Origin: an uncultured Clostridia bacterium
Lineage (GTDB): Bacteria > Bacillota > Clostridia > TANB77 > CAG-508
NCBI GenBank assembly: GCA_947627105.1
Contig: CANQUT010000011.1
Location: forward strand, 1 to 36,137
Length of the DNA stretch: 36,137 bases
Reading direction: 5' to 3'
In this document: piece after piece, positions 18,135 through 27,529 of the stretch
Position numbering within the stretch: position 1 is the first letter of the stretch
Layout of the letters: each line of letters begins with the position of its first letter
The notes under the pieces: generated by a model
Databases searched by the model: none
What the model saw: the letters and a program-made list of their open reading frames with translations, nothing else
What the model was told of the DNA's origin: nothing
Position numbers and translations under genes: made by a program

Positions 18135-19784
18135 TTAGCTAATTATTTTTTGAATTCTTTTTTCTATACTTGCTTTTCCTAAAACTTGCATAATTTCATA
18201 AAGATCTGGTGTATTTTGTCTTCCAGTAAGGCTTACTCTTAAAACTGTGCTAATATCTCCAACATGTCCTGGCCATTTTTCTGGGTTTTGTTTATACTCT
18301 TTTACTTCTCTTGCATAGCCTAATTCTTCTGATAAATCTTTCATTTTATCAAACCAAGTTTGCTTATCATCATTTATGTTAAAATATTTTTCTAAGTACA
18401 AGCTTAATATTTTTTTGATTTCATTTTTATCATTTATTTTAGCATATTCAAAGTCTGAATCTTGTTTGAAAAATTCTTCATCATACATATAAATAATTGC
18501 ATTTTTAACATCAGACCATTTAGAAATATCTTTTCTTGGCTTAGCGTTTCCTCTTTCTATTCCAAAGATTTTAAGAGAATATTCTTTATTTTCTAATAAT
18601 TTTTCAAGCTCGCTATCATATCTTTTTGCCCATTCTAAAACTTCATTATACATTTCTTCTTTTGTATATTTAGAAATTACATTTTTAGAAACATCTAGTA
18701 ATTTTACTAAGTCAAATATTGCACCGCTTACGCTCATTTTGTTTATTTCAAATTTAAAATCTGACATTGGTGAATCTGGATTTGCTTTTCTCCAACTTTC
18801 AAAATTAGAGTTTCCAATATTAATTAAATATTCGCAAACTGCTTTTGCTGGAATACCTTCTTCATGATAATAGCTTACTGCAGCTTCTGGATCTTTTCTT
18901 TTGCTAATTTTACGTTTTTTGCCATCTTCTTCTTTTAATATAGGAGCATAATGGCAATATTTTGGTGTTTTAAAGCCTAATGTTTTAAATAGCTCTAAAT
19001 GTAATGGTATAGATGAAACCCATTCATCTGAACGAATTACATGTGTTACTCTCATTAAATGGTCATCTACTGCATGTGCAAAGTGATATGTAGGAAGGCC
19101 ATCCGCTTTAATAATAACTATATCTTGGTCATTTTCAGGAAAATCAATATTTCCTTTAATAACATCATGATGTCTTATTTTTCTCTCTTCGCTTCCCATT
19201 GATTTAAAACGAATAATGTATGGAATTCCTGCTTTTATTTTTTTGGCCGCTTCATCTACTGGTAAGTTACGGTATGTTGCCCAAACGCCATAATAACCTG
19301 TTCTAATTTTAGCTGCTTCTTGCTTTTTTCTCATTTCTTCTAGTTCTTCTGGTGTTGCAAAGCATGGATATGCTCTTCCCTGCTCAATTAAATATTTAGC
19401 ATAGGCTTGATAAATAGGTGCTCTGTTACTTTGTTTGTATGGTCCATAAGAACCTTTTTCTTCTGTTTCGTTTATCATTCCTTCATCAAATTCTATGCCA
19501 AAATCTTTAACTGCATTTACAATTTGTGCCACACCATTTTCAATTTCACGTTTTTGGTCTGTATCTTCTATTCTTAGTAGAAAAACTCCTTTAGTTTGGT
19601 TTGTAAGCTGTCTATTTATAACGCATTGCATTAAGCCACCAACATGAACAAATCCTGTTGGGCTTGGTGCAAATCTTGTAACAATAGCATCTTCTGGTAA
19701 ATTTCTTTCTGGATATTTTTCTTCATAATATGATATTTCCTTTGCATCTGGAAAAATCAAATCTGCTAATTCTTTATAATCCAT
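18135..19784 (-). CDS. gltX: Glutamyl-tRNA synthetase
   Basis: TRFAPSPTGFVHVGGL HIGH-type motif, KISKRKDPEAAV KMSKS-type motif. Confidence 0.95.
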   Translation of the reverse strand: MDYKELADLIFPDAKEISYYEEKYPERNLPEDAIVTRFAPSPTGFVHVGGLMQCVINRQLTNQTKGVFLLRIEDTDQKREIENGVAQIVNAVKDFGIEFDEGMINETEEKGSYGPYKQSNRAPIYQAYAKYLIEQGRAYPCFATPEELEEMRKKQEAAKIRTGYYGVWATYRNLPVDEAAKKIKAGIPYIIRFKSMGSEERKIRHHDVIKGNIDFPENDQDIVIIKADGLPTYHFAHAVDDHLMRVTHVIRSDEWVSSIPLHLELFKTLGFKTPKYCHYAPILKEEDGKKRKISKRKDPEAAVSYYHEEGIPAKAVCEYLINIGNSNFESWRKANPDSPMSDFKFEINKMSVSGAIFDLVKLLDVSKNVISKYTKEEMYNEVLEWAKRYDSELEKLLENKEYSLKIFGIERGNAKPRKDISKWSDVKNAIIYMYDEEFFKQDSDFEYAKINDKNEIKKILSLYLEKYFNINDDKQTWFDKMKDLSEELGYAREVKEYKQNPEKWPGHVGDISTVLRVSLTGRQNTPDLYEIMQVLGKASIEKRIQKIIS

Positions 19785-19820
19785 TTTTTAAATCATTCCT
19801 CTCAAATATGTTTTTTTATA

Positions 19821-21746
19821 TTATACTTCCATAATAATAGGCAAAAGCATTGGGTTACGTTTTGTTTTTTCAAAAATATAATCTCTTAAAGTATCTTTTA
19901 CATTAGTTTTTATAGTAGACCAATCACGAATATGATTTTCTTCACATCTTTTAACTTCTTCCCTTGCTACTCTTTTCACATCATCCATTAAGTTTTCAGA
20001 TTCTCTAACATAAACAAATCCTCTTGAAACTACATCTGGTCCAGAAACTATTTCTCCTGTAGATGAATCCATTGTCATTACAATAACAATTAAGCCATCT
20101 TGTGATAAATGCTGTCTATCTCTTAAAACAATATTTCCAACGTCTCCTATTCCTAAACCATCTACTAATATTTTGCCATTTGGTACTGAAGTAGTAATTT
20201 TAGCTTCATTTTCATTTAATTCTAATGTTTTACCATTTGACATTATAAAAATATTTTTAGGCTCAATTCCAACTTTTTTAGCTGTTTCTGCATGTGCAAT
20301 AAGCTGTCTATATTCACCATGAACTGGCATAAAGTATTTTGGTCTTGCTAAAGTTAATATTAATTTTTGCTCTTCTTGGCAAGCATGGCCAGATACGTGA
20401 ATATCTTCTAGTGAGCTATAAATAACAGTTGCACCTATTTTCATTAATTCATCTATTACTTTAGATACTAGCTTTTCGTTTCCTGGTATTGGAGTTGCAG
20501 AAATAATAACCATATCATTTGGTGTAATTGTTACTTTTTTGTGTTCTCCATTTGCCATTCTGGTAAGTGCAGACATTGCCTCGCCTTGACTACCAGTTGT
20601 AATTATAACTAATTGATCATCACGGTAATTTTTTATATTATCTATATCAATAAAAGTATTTTCTGGTACATTAATATACCCTAATTCAATAGCGGCATCT
20701 ATCATATTCATCATACTTCTACCACATACGGCAATTTTTCTACCATATTTTATAGATGAATTTACAATTTGTTGTACACGGTGAACATTAGAAGCAAAGG
20801 TTGCAACAACAATTCTTTTTGTGTTGTTTAAAAATAGCTTATCAAATACTTCTCCAACAGAGCTTTCCGACATTGTAAAACCTTTTCTTTCGCTGTTTGT
20901 ACTATCTGAAAGCAATGCTAAAATTCCTTTATTACCTAGTTCTGCTATTCTTCCTAGATCTATTACTTTATCATCAATTGGAGTATAATCAATCTTAAAA
21001 TCTCCTGTGTGAAGAACAATTCCTACTGGTGTATGAATAGCAAGCATAACAGAATCTGGTATACTATGATTACTTCTAATAAATTCTACTTTTATTTTTC
21101 CAAAATTAATTGTTTTTCCTTGCTCAACAACATGTATTTTGGCAGTTTTTTCTAGATTATGTTCTTCTAATTTATTTTTTATTAAAGCAACAGTTAATTT
21201 AGTTGCATAAATAGGAATATTAATTTGTTTTAATATATATGGTATTGCCCCTATGTGATCTTCATGCCCATGAGTAATTACTAAACCTTTGATTTTTTCT
21301 TTATTTCTTTCTAGATAAGTTATATCTGGTATTACTAGGTCTACACCTAGCATGTCATCTTCAGGAAACTCTAATCCGCAGTCTACAAGTATAATTTCAT
21401 TTCCATATTCAAAAACTGTAATATTTTTTCCTATTTCTTCTAATCCACCTAAAGGAATAATTTTTAAACTTTCTTTTTTAAATTCAAATTTAAGTTTTTC
21501 ATCTAATGATTTCTTTTCCGATAACCTAGAATGTGTAGTTTTTGTTTGTTCGCTCCTTGTATGCTCAGTTCTTGTTTGTTTTGGTCTACTTTGCTCTTGC
21601 ATAAGTATATTTTGAGCATTGTTTTCTTTTTTAGAATCTAGATTTTTAGAGTCTAGTCTAGAATTTTTATAATTATTTCTTCTTTTGTCTGTAATAGTAT
21701 CAGTTTTGCTTTTTATATTACTTTGATGTCTTTCATTTGTTAACAT
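19821..21746 (-). CDS. rnj: Ribonuclease J with a polar N-terminal extension
   Basis: IIPLGGLEEIGKNITVFEYG, VITHGHEDHIGAIPYIL metallo-beta-lactamase motif, PVHGEYRQL, C-terminal RNase J domain. Confidence 0.94.
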   Translation of the reverse strand: MLTNERHQSNIKSKTDTITDKRRNNYKNSRLDSKNLDSKKENNAQNILMQEQSRPKQTRTEHTRSEQTKTTHSRLSEKKSLDEKLKFEFKKESLKIIPLGGLEEIGKNITVFEYGNEIILVDCGLEFPEDDMLGVDLVIPDITYLERNKEKIKGLVITHGHEDHIGAIPYILKQINIPIYATKLTVALIKNKLEEHNLEKTAKIHVVEQGKTINFGKIKVEFIRSNHSIPDSVMLAIHTPVGIVLHTGDFKIDYTPIDDKVIDLGRIAELGNKGILALLSDSTNSERKGFTMSESSVGEVFDKLFLNNTKRIVVATFASNVHRVQQIVNSSIKYGRKIAVCGRSMMNMIDAAIELGYINVPENTFIDIDNIKNYRDDQLVIITTGSQGEAMSALTRMANGEHKKVTITPNDMVIISATPIPGNEKLVSKVIDELMKIGATVIYSSLEDIHVSGHACQEEQKLILTLARPKYFMPVHGEYRQLIAHAETAKKVGIEPKNIFIMSNGKTLELNENEAKITTSVPNGKILVDGLGIGDVGNIVLRDRQHLSQDGLIVIVMTMDSSTGEIVSGPDVVSRGFVYVRESENLMDDVKRVAREEVKRCEENHIRDWSTIKTNVKDTLRDYIFEKTKRNPMLLPIIMEV

Positions 21747-21904
21747 TATTTTTTTATCTCTCCTTTTTCTTTGCTTTTCAATTTATATATTTTAATAAAC
21801 TACAAAAACAAATAAATCATTTTTACTATTTCTATGATTTACTATTTTTTTATTTTTTAAACTAAAAACAATATAAAATAAATATTTTTTATTAAATAAA
21901 ACAT

Positions 21905-21939
21905 ATATGTTTAATTTAAATGCCGCACATTAAACATAT
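21905..21939 (-). promoter_or_regulatory. 11-bp inverted repeat in the rnj upstream region
   Basis: ATATGTTTAAT (21905-21915) and ATTAAACATAT (21929-21939). Confidence 0.5.
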
Positions 21940-21994
21940 TTTTATTTTATTTTTAATATTTTACTTTGCTTTTTAATATATATAAATCTCCTCT

Positions 21995-22010
21995 TTACCA
22001 AAATTGGTAA
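21995..22010. promoter_or_regulatory. Operator-like dyad TTACCAA-AA-TTGGTAA upstream of rnj
   Basis: 7+2+7 inverted repeat in an otherwise AT-rich intergenic region. Confidence 0.4.
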
Positions 22011-22138
22011 TAACTGTTATTTATTATAACGTTTTTTTTTGATTTTGTCAAATTATTTATGTTAACTACTTGTACAAGAAGTTTTTAGCCTGTTTCAAAT
22101 TATAACAAGGCCGAAAAATGGATTGGCCCGATACTACT

Positions 22139-22183
22139 GACCTGTCCCTAATAGCTTAAAAACAAGCACTTGGACCTGTCCCC
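22139..22183. repeat. REP-like motif pair (GACCTGTCCCT ... GGACCTGTCCCC) flanking GCTTAAAAACAAGC
   Basis: Copies at 22139-22149 and 22172-22183; same composite unit recurs at 23215-23260. Confidence 0.8.
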
Positions 22184-23067
22184 AATACTGCACCAATAAT
22201 TCCTGCATCATTTCCTAATGTAGCAAGTTTTAGTTCTGGTAATTTTTCTTTATTAAAAACATATCTTTTTTTATTATATTCATTTAATAATTCTTTATAT
22301 AAAATATTTTCAAAATAAACAAAACTGCCGCCAATTGAAATTGCTTGTGGCTCAAATATGTCTATTATATTAGAAAGTCCTACAATTAAATTATTTATAT
22401 ATTCTTTTATAATTTTTTGAAGCTTTTCATCTTCTTTTTTAGTATTTAATATTTTTAATAAATCTTTAGCTGGAATCTCTTTATTTAGCCCTAATTCTTT
22501 TATTAATCTATTCTTTAATCTTTTTATAGAGCAATAAGTTTCAAAGCAACCTCTTTTGCCACAATTACAAAGCTTTCCATTTTTATTTATAATCATATGT
22601 CCTATTTCAAATGCTGGGTATCTAATAGGCTGTAACTGCTTATTTTCAATAAATACACTTCCACCAATTCCAGTTCCTAAGCATAAAAATACACAGTCAT
22701 GATATTTTTTTAGGCTACCATAAGTTTTTTCTGCTAATGCAGCACATTTAGCATCATTTCTTACTATTATTTGACCATTATATGCTTTCTTTATAATGCT
22801 AGTAATATCTAATTCTTTTAATTTTAAATTTACCATAGAAGTAATTTTGCCATTCTTTGGCGTTCCTGCACATGCTATGCCAATTAGCTCAATACTGTAA
22901 TTTTCTTTTATTTTTGTAATTATTTCTATAATGTAGTTTTCTATAAATTTAGCTATATTACTTTCTTTTATTTTTATATCTGTTTCATATTTTTTTATTA
23001 TTTTTCCATTTTCATTTACTAAGCCAATTCCAATGTGGCTTCCACCAATATCAATTCCTATTTTCAT
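22156..23067 (-). CDS. ROK-family protein (glucokinase/N-acetylmannosamine kinase-like); start trimmed to MKIGIDIGGSHIG
   Basis: IGIDIGGSHIGIGLV, CLGTGIGGSVF, and C-x-CGKRGCFETYCS ROK zinc motif. Confidence 0.92.
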   Translation of the reverse strand: MKIGIDIGGSHIGIGLVNENGKIIKKYETDIKIKESNIAKFIENYIIEIITKIKENYSIELIGIACAGTPKNGKITSMVNLKLKELDITSIIKKAYNGQIIVRNDAKCAALAEKTYGSLKKYHDCVFLCLGTGIGGSVFIENKQLQPIRYPAFEIGHMIINKNGKLCNCGKRGCFETYCSIKRLKNRLIKELGLNKEIPAKDLLKILNTKKEDEKLQKIIKEYINNLIVGLSNIIDIFEPQAISIGGSFVYFENILYKELLNEYNKKRYVFNKEKLPELKLATLGNDAGIIGAVLGTGPSACF

Positions 23068-23074
23068 AATTAAT

Positions 23075-23118
23075 TGCATCCTTTCTAAATAGTATATGCA
23101 TCCTTTCTAAATTGTATA
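23075..23118. repeat. Imperfect 22-bp tandem duplication covering the ROK gene RBS
   Basis: TGCATCCTTTCTAAATAGTATA followed by TGCATCCTTTCTAAATTGTATA. Confidence 0.85.
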
Positions 23119-23162
23119 TAACCTGTGTCTATAATCACAAAAGCGTCATGTTGCCTATTTTG

Positions 23163-23314
23163 TACCTGTCCCTCAGGTGTCTTGTCGCATTAGGTACATA
23201 TACAAAAGCATTTTGGACCTGTCCCCAAGTGCTTAAAAACAAGCAATTGGACCTGTCCCCAAAGAAAAAAGGACCTGTCCCTAATTACCCAAAAGGGGAA
23301 AAAGGGACTGTCCC
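23163..23314. repeat. Cluster of five REP-like GGACCTGTCCC(C) motifs
   Basis: 23163-23173 TACCTGTCCCT; 23215-23226 and 23249-23260 GGACCTGTCCCC; 23271-23282 GGACCTGTCCCT; 23304-23314 GGGACTGTCCC. Confidence 0.85.
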
Positions 23315-24661
23315 TTATACTAATGCATCGATTAACCAGTTGCCCATGTATAATTGGATACATGGTACAAGTACTACTACTACTAAGAATATTAATACTA
23401 TTCCAACGAATAAGTAAGAAATTTCTGGTAATACTTTCATTATCTTGTTTAGGCTTTCTTGAATATCTACATCCATGTAGTCTAATAATTTTTCCATCAT
23501 TTCTGGAAGGTCTGTTTGCATACCTATCTTTAACATTTCAATTTCCATTGACCTACATAATCCTGAGTTTTCAAATGGCTCAATCCATGAACCACCAATA
23601 AGTAAATTGTTAATAGAGGTTTCTATTATTGATAGCATTACATAGTTTTTAATTACACTTTTACTAACCTCTAATGCTTCTTGAATTCTCATTCCATTTT
23701 GTAAGTTTAAAAGCATTGCTCTCATTAATCTTGAAAAGTCTATACCAAATATTAATCTTCCAAAAACAGGTGCTTTGTATTTAAAGTAATGCCAATTGTA
23801 CTTTCCTTTTGGAGTATTTATATAAGCAATTATGCCACCTATTATTGCTAAAATAACGCCAACCGGTAAATACCAATATGCCATAAGCCAATCTAAAAAG
23901 TCCATAAACCATAGCGTAATTCCTGGCAAAGTAGCACTACTACCCATTTGCATAAATACATCTTGAATAGAAGGTAATACATATATTGTTCCTATAATTA
24001 ATAATGCAATTATTGCAACAAATTGGCCAATATTTGGAATTAAAATACTTTTTATTTTTCTATTTCTTGTTGTTGTGTCATCTAGGTATTTTACTGCTTG
24101 CTCTAAAGATTTTGTAAGTGAACCTGAAAGCTCTCCTACTTTAATCATATTTATATAAATGTATGGGAAAATATCTGAATAATACTCCATTGTAGTATAC
24201 ATATATTCTCCAGCTTCTACACCTGCTAAAATATCTTCTATTACACCTTTAAAAGAAAGGTTTTCTGTACTACTTATAAGTGTATTTAAAGCATGAATAT
24301 TATTGAAGTTAGCCTTTTTTAATAAATAGAAATTTTGCGTAAATACAATAAGATCTCTTTCAGTAATTCTTTGTCCAACAGATAAAGCAATATTAAATTT
24401 TTCTCTTGCAGTTTGCTTATTAGCAGTTCTTCCTTGCATAATAGTTGCAGAGTTAGAGGCTTGCATAACTTCATCTATATCTATAACATTTCTTCTATTT
24501 GCTTTTGATTTTCTACTTTTATAGCCTATTTGTATTACTTCAATAGGAAGTAAATCATTATTTTTTAGCATTTTTATTAAATTATTTTTACTAGGTTGCT
24601 CTACTCTGTTCCTAACAATTTGTCCTTGTTTAGTAACAGCTCTGTACATATATTCTGGCAC
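23315..24661 (-). CDS. pilC: Type IV pilus assembly inner-membrane platform protein PilC/GspF
   Basis: T2SSF-type protein; MPEYMYRAVTKQGQIVRNRVE start, VKVGELSGSLTKSLEQ-like and paired transmembrane segments. Confidence 0.92.
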   Translation of the reverse strand: MPEYMYRAVTKQGQIVRNRVEQPSKNNLIKMLKNNDLLPIEVIQIGYKSRKSKANRRNVIDIDEVMQASNSATIMQGRTANKQTAREKFNIALSVGQRITERDLIVFTQNFYLLKKANFNNIHALNTLISSTENLSFKGVIEDILAGVEAGEYMYTTMEYYSDIFPYIYINMIKVGELSGSLTKSLEQAVKYLDDTTTRNRKIKSILIPNIGQFVAIIALLIIGTIYVLPSIQDVFMQMGSSATLPGITLWFMDFLDWLMAYWYLPVGVILAIIGGIIAYINTPKGKYNWHYFKYKAPVFGRLIFGIDFSRLMRAMLLNLQNGMRIQEALEVSKSVIKNYVMLSIIETSINNLLIGGSWIEPFENSGLCRSMEIEMLKIGMQTDLPEMMEKLLDYMDVDIQESLNKIMKVLPEISYLFVGIVLIFLVVVVLVPCIQLYMGNWLIDALV

Positions 24662-24684
24662 ATTATCATCTCCTTTTGTTTATA

Positions 24685-25809
24685 TTAATTATTAATTTTT
24701 GATTTTTCCGCACTATCTTTTTTAATTTTTAATTGCATAATTGTTCTATTTAAAGTTTCAATATTTTTTTCTTCTATTTGTGATTTAGCTTGATCTAATG
24801 TAATTTTATCTGCTACAAATAGTTCGGCAAGTGAATTTATTAAACCAATACTTCCTTTATCTGAATTACTTTGTATAGCATCTTCTATTTCTGAAACGCT
24901 AATTTTATCTTTACGAATTATACCTGATACAATGTTATCTACTACCATTACTTCTGGTACTAAAACAAGTGAGCCGTCTTTACCTTTTAACAATCTTTGA
25001 GATACTACTAATTTTAATAGTGAGGCTATTAAATATTTTATAGTTTGTTGATCACGTACATCATAGAAGTTAATCATTCTATCTATGGTTTCTGCACAAG
25101 ATTTTGTATGAAGTGTTCCTATTACTAAGTGACCTGCTTCTGCTGTTTCTATTGCTGCTTCCATAGTTTCTTTATCACGAATCTCTCCTATGATTAAGAT
25201 ATCGCAGTCCTCTCTTAAAGAGTTTTTAACACCACTACTATAATCTAAACAATCTCTTCCTACACCTATTTCTTTTTGTACAATAATTGATTTTTTGCAT
25301 TTATGTTTATATTCTACAGGGTTTTCCAAAGTTAATATTTTTTTACTTTGACTTTCATTTATTTCATTAATAAGGGCATTTAATGTAGTTGTTTTACCAG
25401 AGTTTGTTTTACCAGTTACTAATATTAAACCTTGTGGCTGGTTCATCATTCTTCTAACAATATCTGGTACACCTAAATCTTCATACTTTGGAAGTGTATT
25501 TTTTATAAGTCTTAGTACTACTACTGGCACATCATCTACTGTAGAAATATTAACCCTTAGTCTAATATCTCCAAATACATAAGAAGAATCTAATTTTTTA
25601 GTTTCTCTATAAACTTTATCTTTATCTACATTTCCTCTTACAAAATAATCATAAATTTCTGACATATCTTCATTTGTTAATTCTTCAGAGTCTTCTACTG
25701 TTACTAAATCCCTTCTGATTCTTAAAATAGGTTTAATACCTGGAATTAAATGTACGTCTGAAGCATCTTTTTTTACAGCCTCATTTAAGACTTTTTCTAT
25801 ATCAATCAT
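24685..25809 (-). CDS. pilT: Type IV pilus retraction ATPase PilT-like
   Basis: DASDVHLIPGIKPILR, Walker A GKTNSGKTT, GEIRDKETMEAAIETAEAGHLVIGTLHT. Confidence 0.92.
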   Translation of the reverse strand: MIDIEKVLNEAVKKDASDVHLIPGIKPILRIRRDLVTVEDSEELTNEDMSEIYDYFVRGNVDKDKVYRETKKLDSSYVFGDIRLRVNISTVDDVPVVVLRLIKNTLPKYEDLGVPDIVRRMMNQPQGLILVTGKTNSGKTTTLNALINEINESQSKKILTLENPVEYKHKCKKSIIVQKEIGVGRDCLDYSSGVKNSLREDCDILIIGEIRDKETMEAAIETAEAGHLVIGTLHTKSCAETIDRMINFYDVRDQQTIKYLIASLLKLVVSQRLLKGKDGSLVLVPEVMVVDNIVSGIIRKDKISVSEIEDAIQSNSDKGSIGLINSLAELFVADKITLDQAKSQIEEKNIETLNRTIMQLKIKKDSAEKSKINN

Positions 25810-25826
25810 TGTTTTCCTCCTATGTA

Positions 25827-27446
25827 TTAATAAATAACTAGTTTATTATTTAATTCTTCTAAAGTAGTAACTCCACTTAATACTTTATAAATTCCATCTA
25901 CAATTAGTGGTTTATAGCCTAATTCTAATGCAGCTTTTCTTATTTCCATACTAGAGCTATTATTTGAAATTAATTCCTTAATTTCGTCATTAATATTTAG
26001 TATTTCAAAAATACCAATTCTATCTAAGTAACCACTTTGATTGCAATGTTTACAACCTACAGCTTCATAAGTTTTTTTGCCTTTTAAATCAAATTTAACG
26101 TTATATTTTTCTCCAATTTTATTTATAATTTCAATTTCTTTTTCGCTAAAATCTCTTTCTTTTGCACAATGAGGGCATATTCTTCTAACTAATCTTTGAG
26201 AAACTGATGTTGCTAAAATACTAGCAATATCATAATTAGATATACCTATTTTTCTAAGTCTTGTAATAACCTCTATACTGTCTATTGTATGTATTGTAGA
26301 TAAAACATAGTGTCCTGTTTGACCTGCTTGCATTGCAATTTCTGCTGTTTCTTTATCACGAATTTCTCCTACTAGTATAATATCTGGGTCTTGTCTTAAA
26401 ACAGTTCTTAACGCATCTGAAAAACTTTCTTTAGCATCTATTTCAATTTGGTTTAGTCCATCTATTCTAATTTCTACTGGATCTTCAATTGTAGTAATAT
26501 TTATATGTGGATTATTTAAATAATCTATAATACTATAAAGTGTTGTTGTTTTACCTTCTCCAGTTGGAGCTGCAACAACGGTAATACTATTTCTTTTATT
26601 AAAGCTATTTTTAACTAATTCTTCATCTTCTGGAAATCCTAATTCAAAAATTCTTTTAATATTAGCATTTTTCTTTAATAATCTTAATACAAATTTTTCT
26701 CCATATACATTTCTTTGTGAAGAAACACGAATATTATATTCTGGGTAAAGAAGTATTCTACCATCTTGAGATTCTTGCTTTTCTTGATGCATATTAGAAA
26801 TTGCTTTTAACCTACCTATTAATTGAGATTGCTTATCTTTATCAATTTGTACTGCTGAAAATAATCTACCATCTATTCTATATCTAACTCTTACACTATC
26901 TTCTTGAGGCTCAATGTGAATATCACTTGCTCTTTTTTCTATAGCAGATTTAATAATAGTATCTACCAATCCAGAAATATCTGCATTTGCATTTATTTCT
27001 TCTGATGCACTTCCTTCAAAGCTATCTATTAATTTATCTATATTACTTTCAAAAGTAATATATTTCTCCATAATTAAGCCTTTGTTTAGCAATAATAATC
27101 TAACAACATCTATAGATCTTTTGTTAGAAGTATCTGCAAAACAAACTTTTATTTTTCCTGCTCCTATTTCAAATGGTATTGCTTTATTTTGTTTTATTAA
27201 ATCTAAAGAAATAAAATCTGTAGGAGTTATTTTTATATCTGCATCTGTTAAATAAATAGCTTTTTCTTCTAATATTTCTCCTATTGCTTTAATTAAAACA
27301 TACGAATCGCAAAGTCCTAATATATTAAGAATATCTCCTATTTTTTTTCTTGGGTGCTCCTTTTGATAATCTAATGCTTGTTGAATATTGCTTTCTGTAA
27401 CAATTCCCTTTTTTACAAGTTCAATTCCTAGTGGTTGTTTGTCCAT
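25827..27446 (-). CDS. pilB: Type IV pilus assembly ATPase PilB/GspE-like
   Basis: GspE N-domain, RASDIHIEPQ, Walker A APTGEGKTT, GEIRDKETAEIAMQAGQTGHYVLSTIHT, CxxC zinc motifs. Confidence 0.94.
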   Translation of the reverse strand: MDKQPLGIELVKKGIVTESNIQQALDYQKEHPRKKIGDILNILGLCDSYVLIKAIGEILEEKAIYLTDADIKITPTDFISLDLIKQNKAIPFEIGAGKIKVCFADTSNKRSIDVVRLLLLNKGLIMEKYITFESNIDKLIDSFEGSASEEINANADISGLVDTIIKSAIEKRASDIHIEPQEDSVRVRYRIDGRLFSAVQIDKDKQSQLIGRLKAISNMHQEKQESQDGRILLYPEYNIRVSSQRNVYGEKFVLRLLKKNANIKRIFELGFPEDEELVKNSFNKRNSITVVAAPTGEGKTTTLYSIIDYLNNPHINITTIEDPVEIRIDGLNQIEIDAKESFSDALRTVLRQDPDIILVGEIRDKETAEIAMQAGQTGHYVLSTIHTIDSIEVITRLRKIGISNYDIASILATSVSQRLVRRICPHCAKERDFSEKEIEIINKIGEKYNVKFDLKGKKTYEAVGCKHCNQSGYLDRIGIFEILNINDEIKELISNNSSSMEIRKAALELGYKPLIVDGIYKVLSGVTTLEELNNKLVIY

Positions 27447-27529
27447 TTCATACCTCCATATCTTTAGTATTAATATTATTATACTACATATTTGGTTAAA
27501 ACAGTGAATTTTGCGCTATTTACATAAAA

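Noticed and set aside
17698-18142. Plus-strand ORFs 17698-17898 and 17840-18142
   Set aside because: Out-of-frame with the 76-aa ORF, cross its terminator, and are antisense to the DUF951 gene.
23112-23601. Plus-strand ORFs 23112-23417 and 23323-23601
   Set aside because: Read through the REP-like repeat cluster (KKKGPVPNYPKGEKGTVPY is repeat translation) and antisense to pilC.
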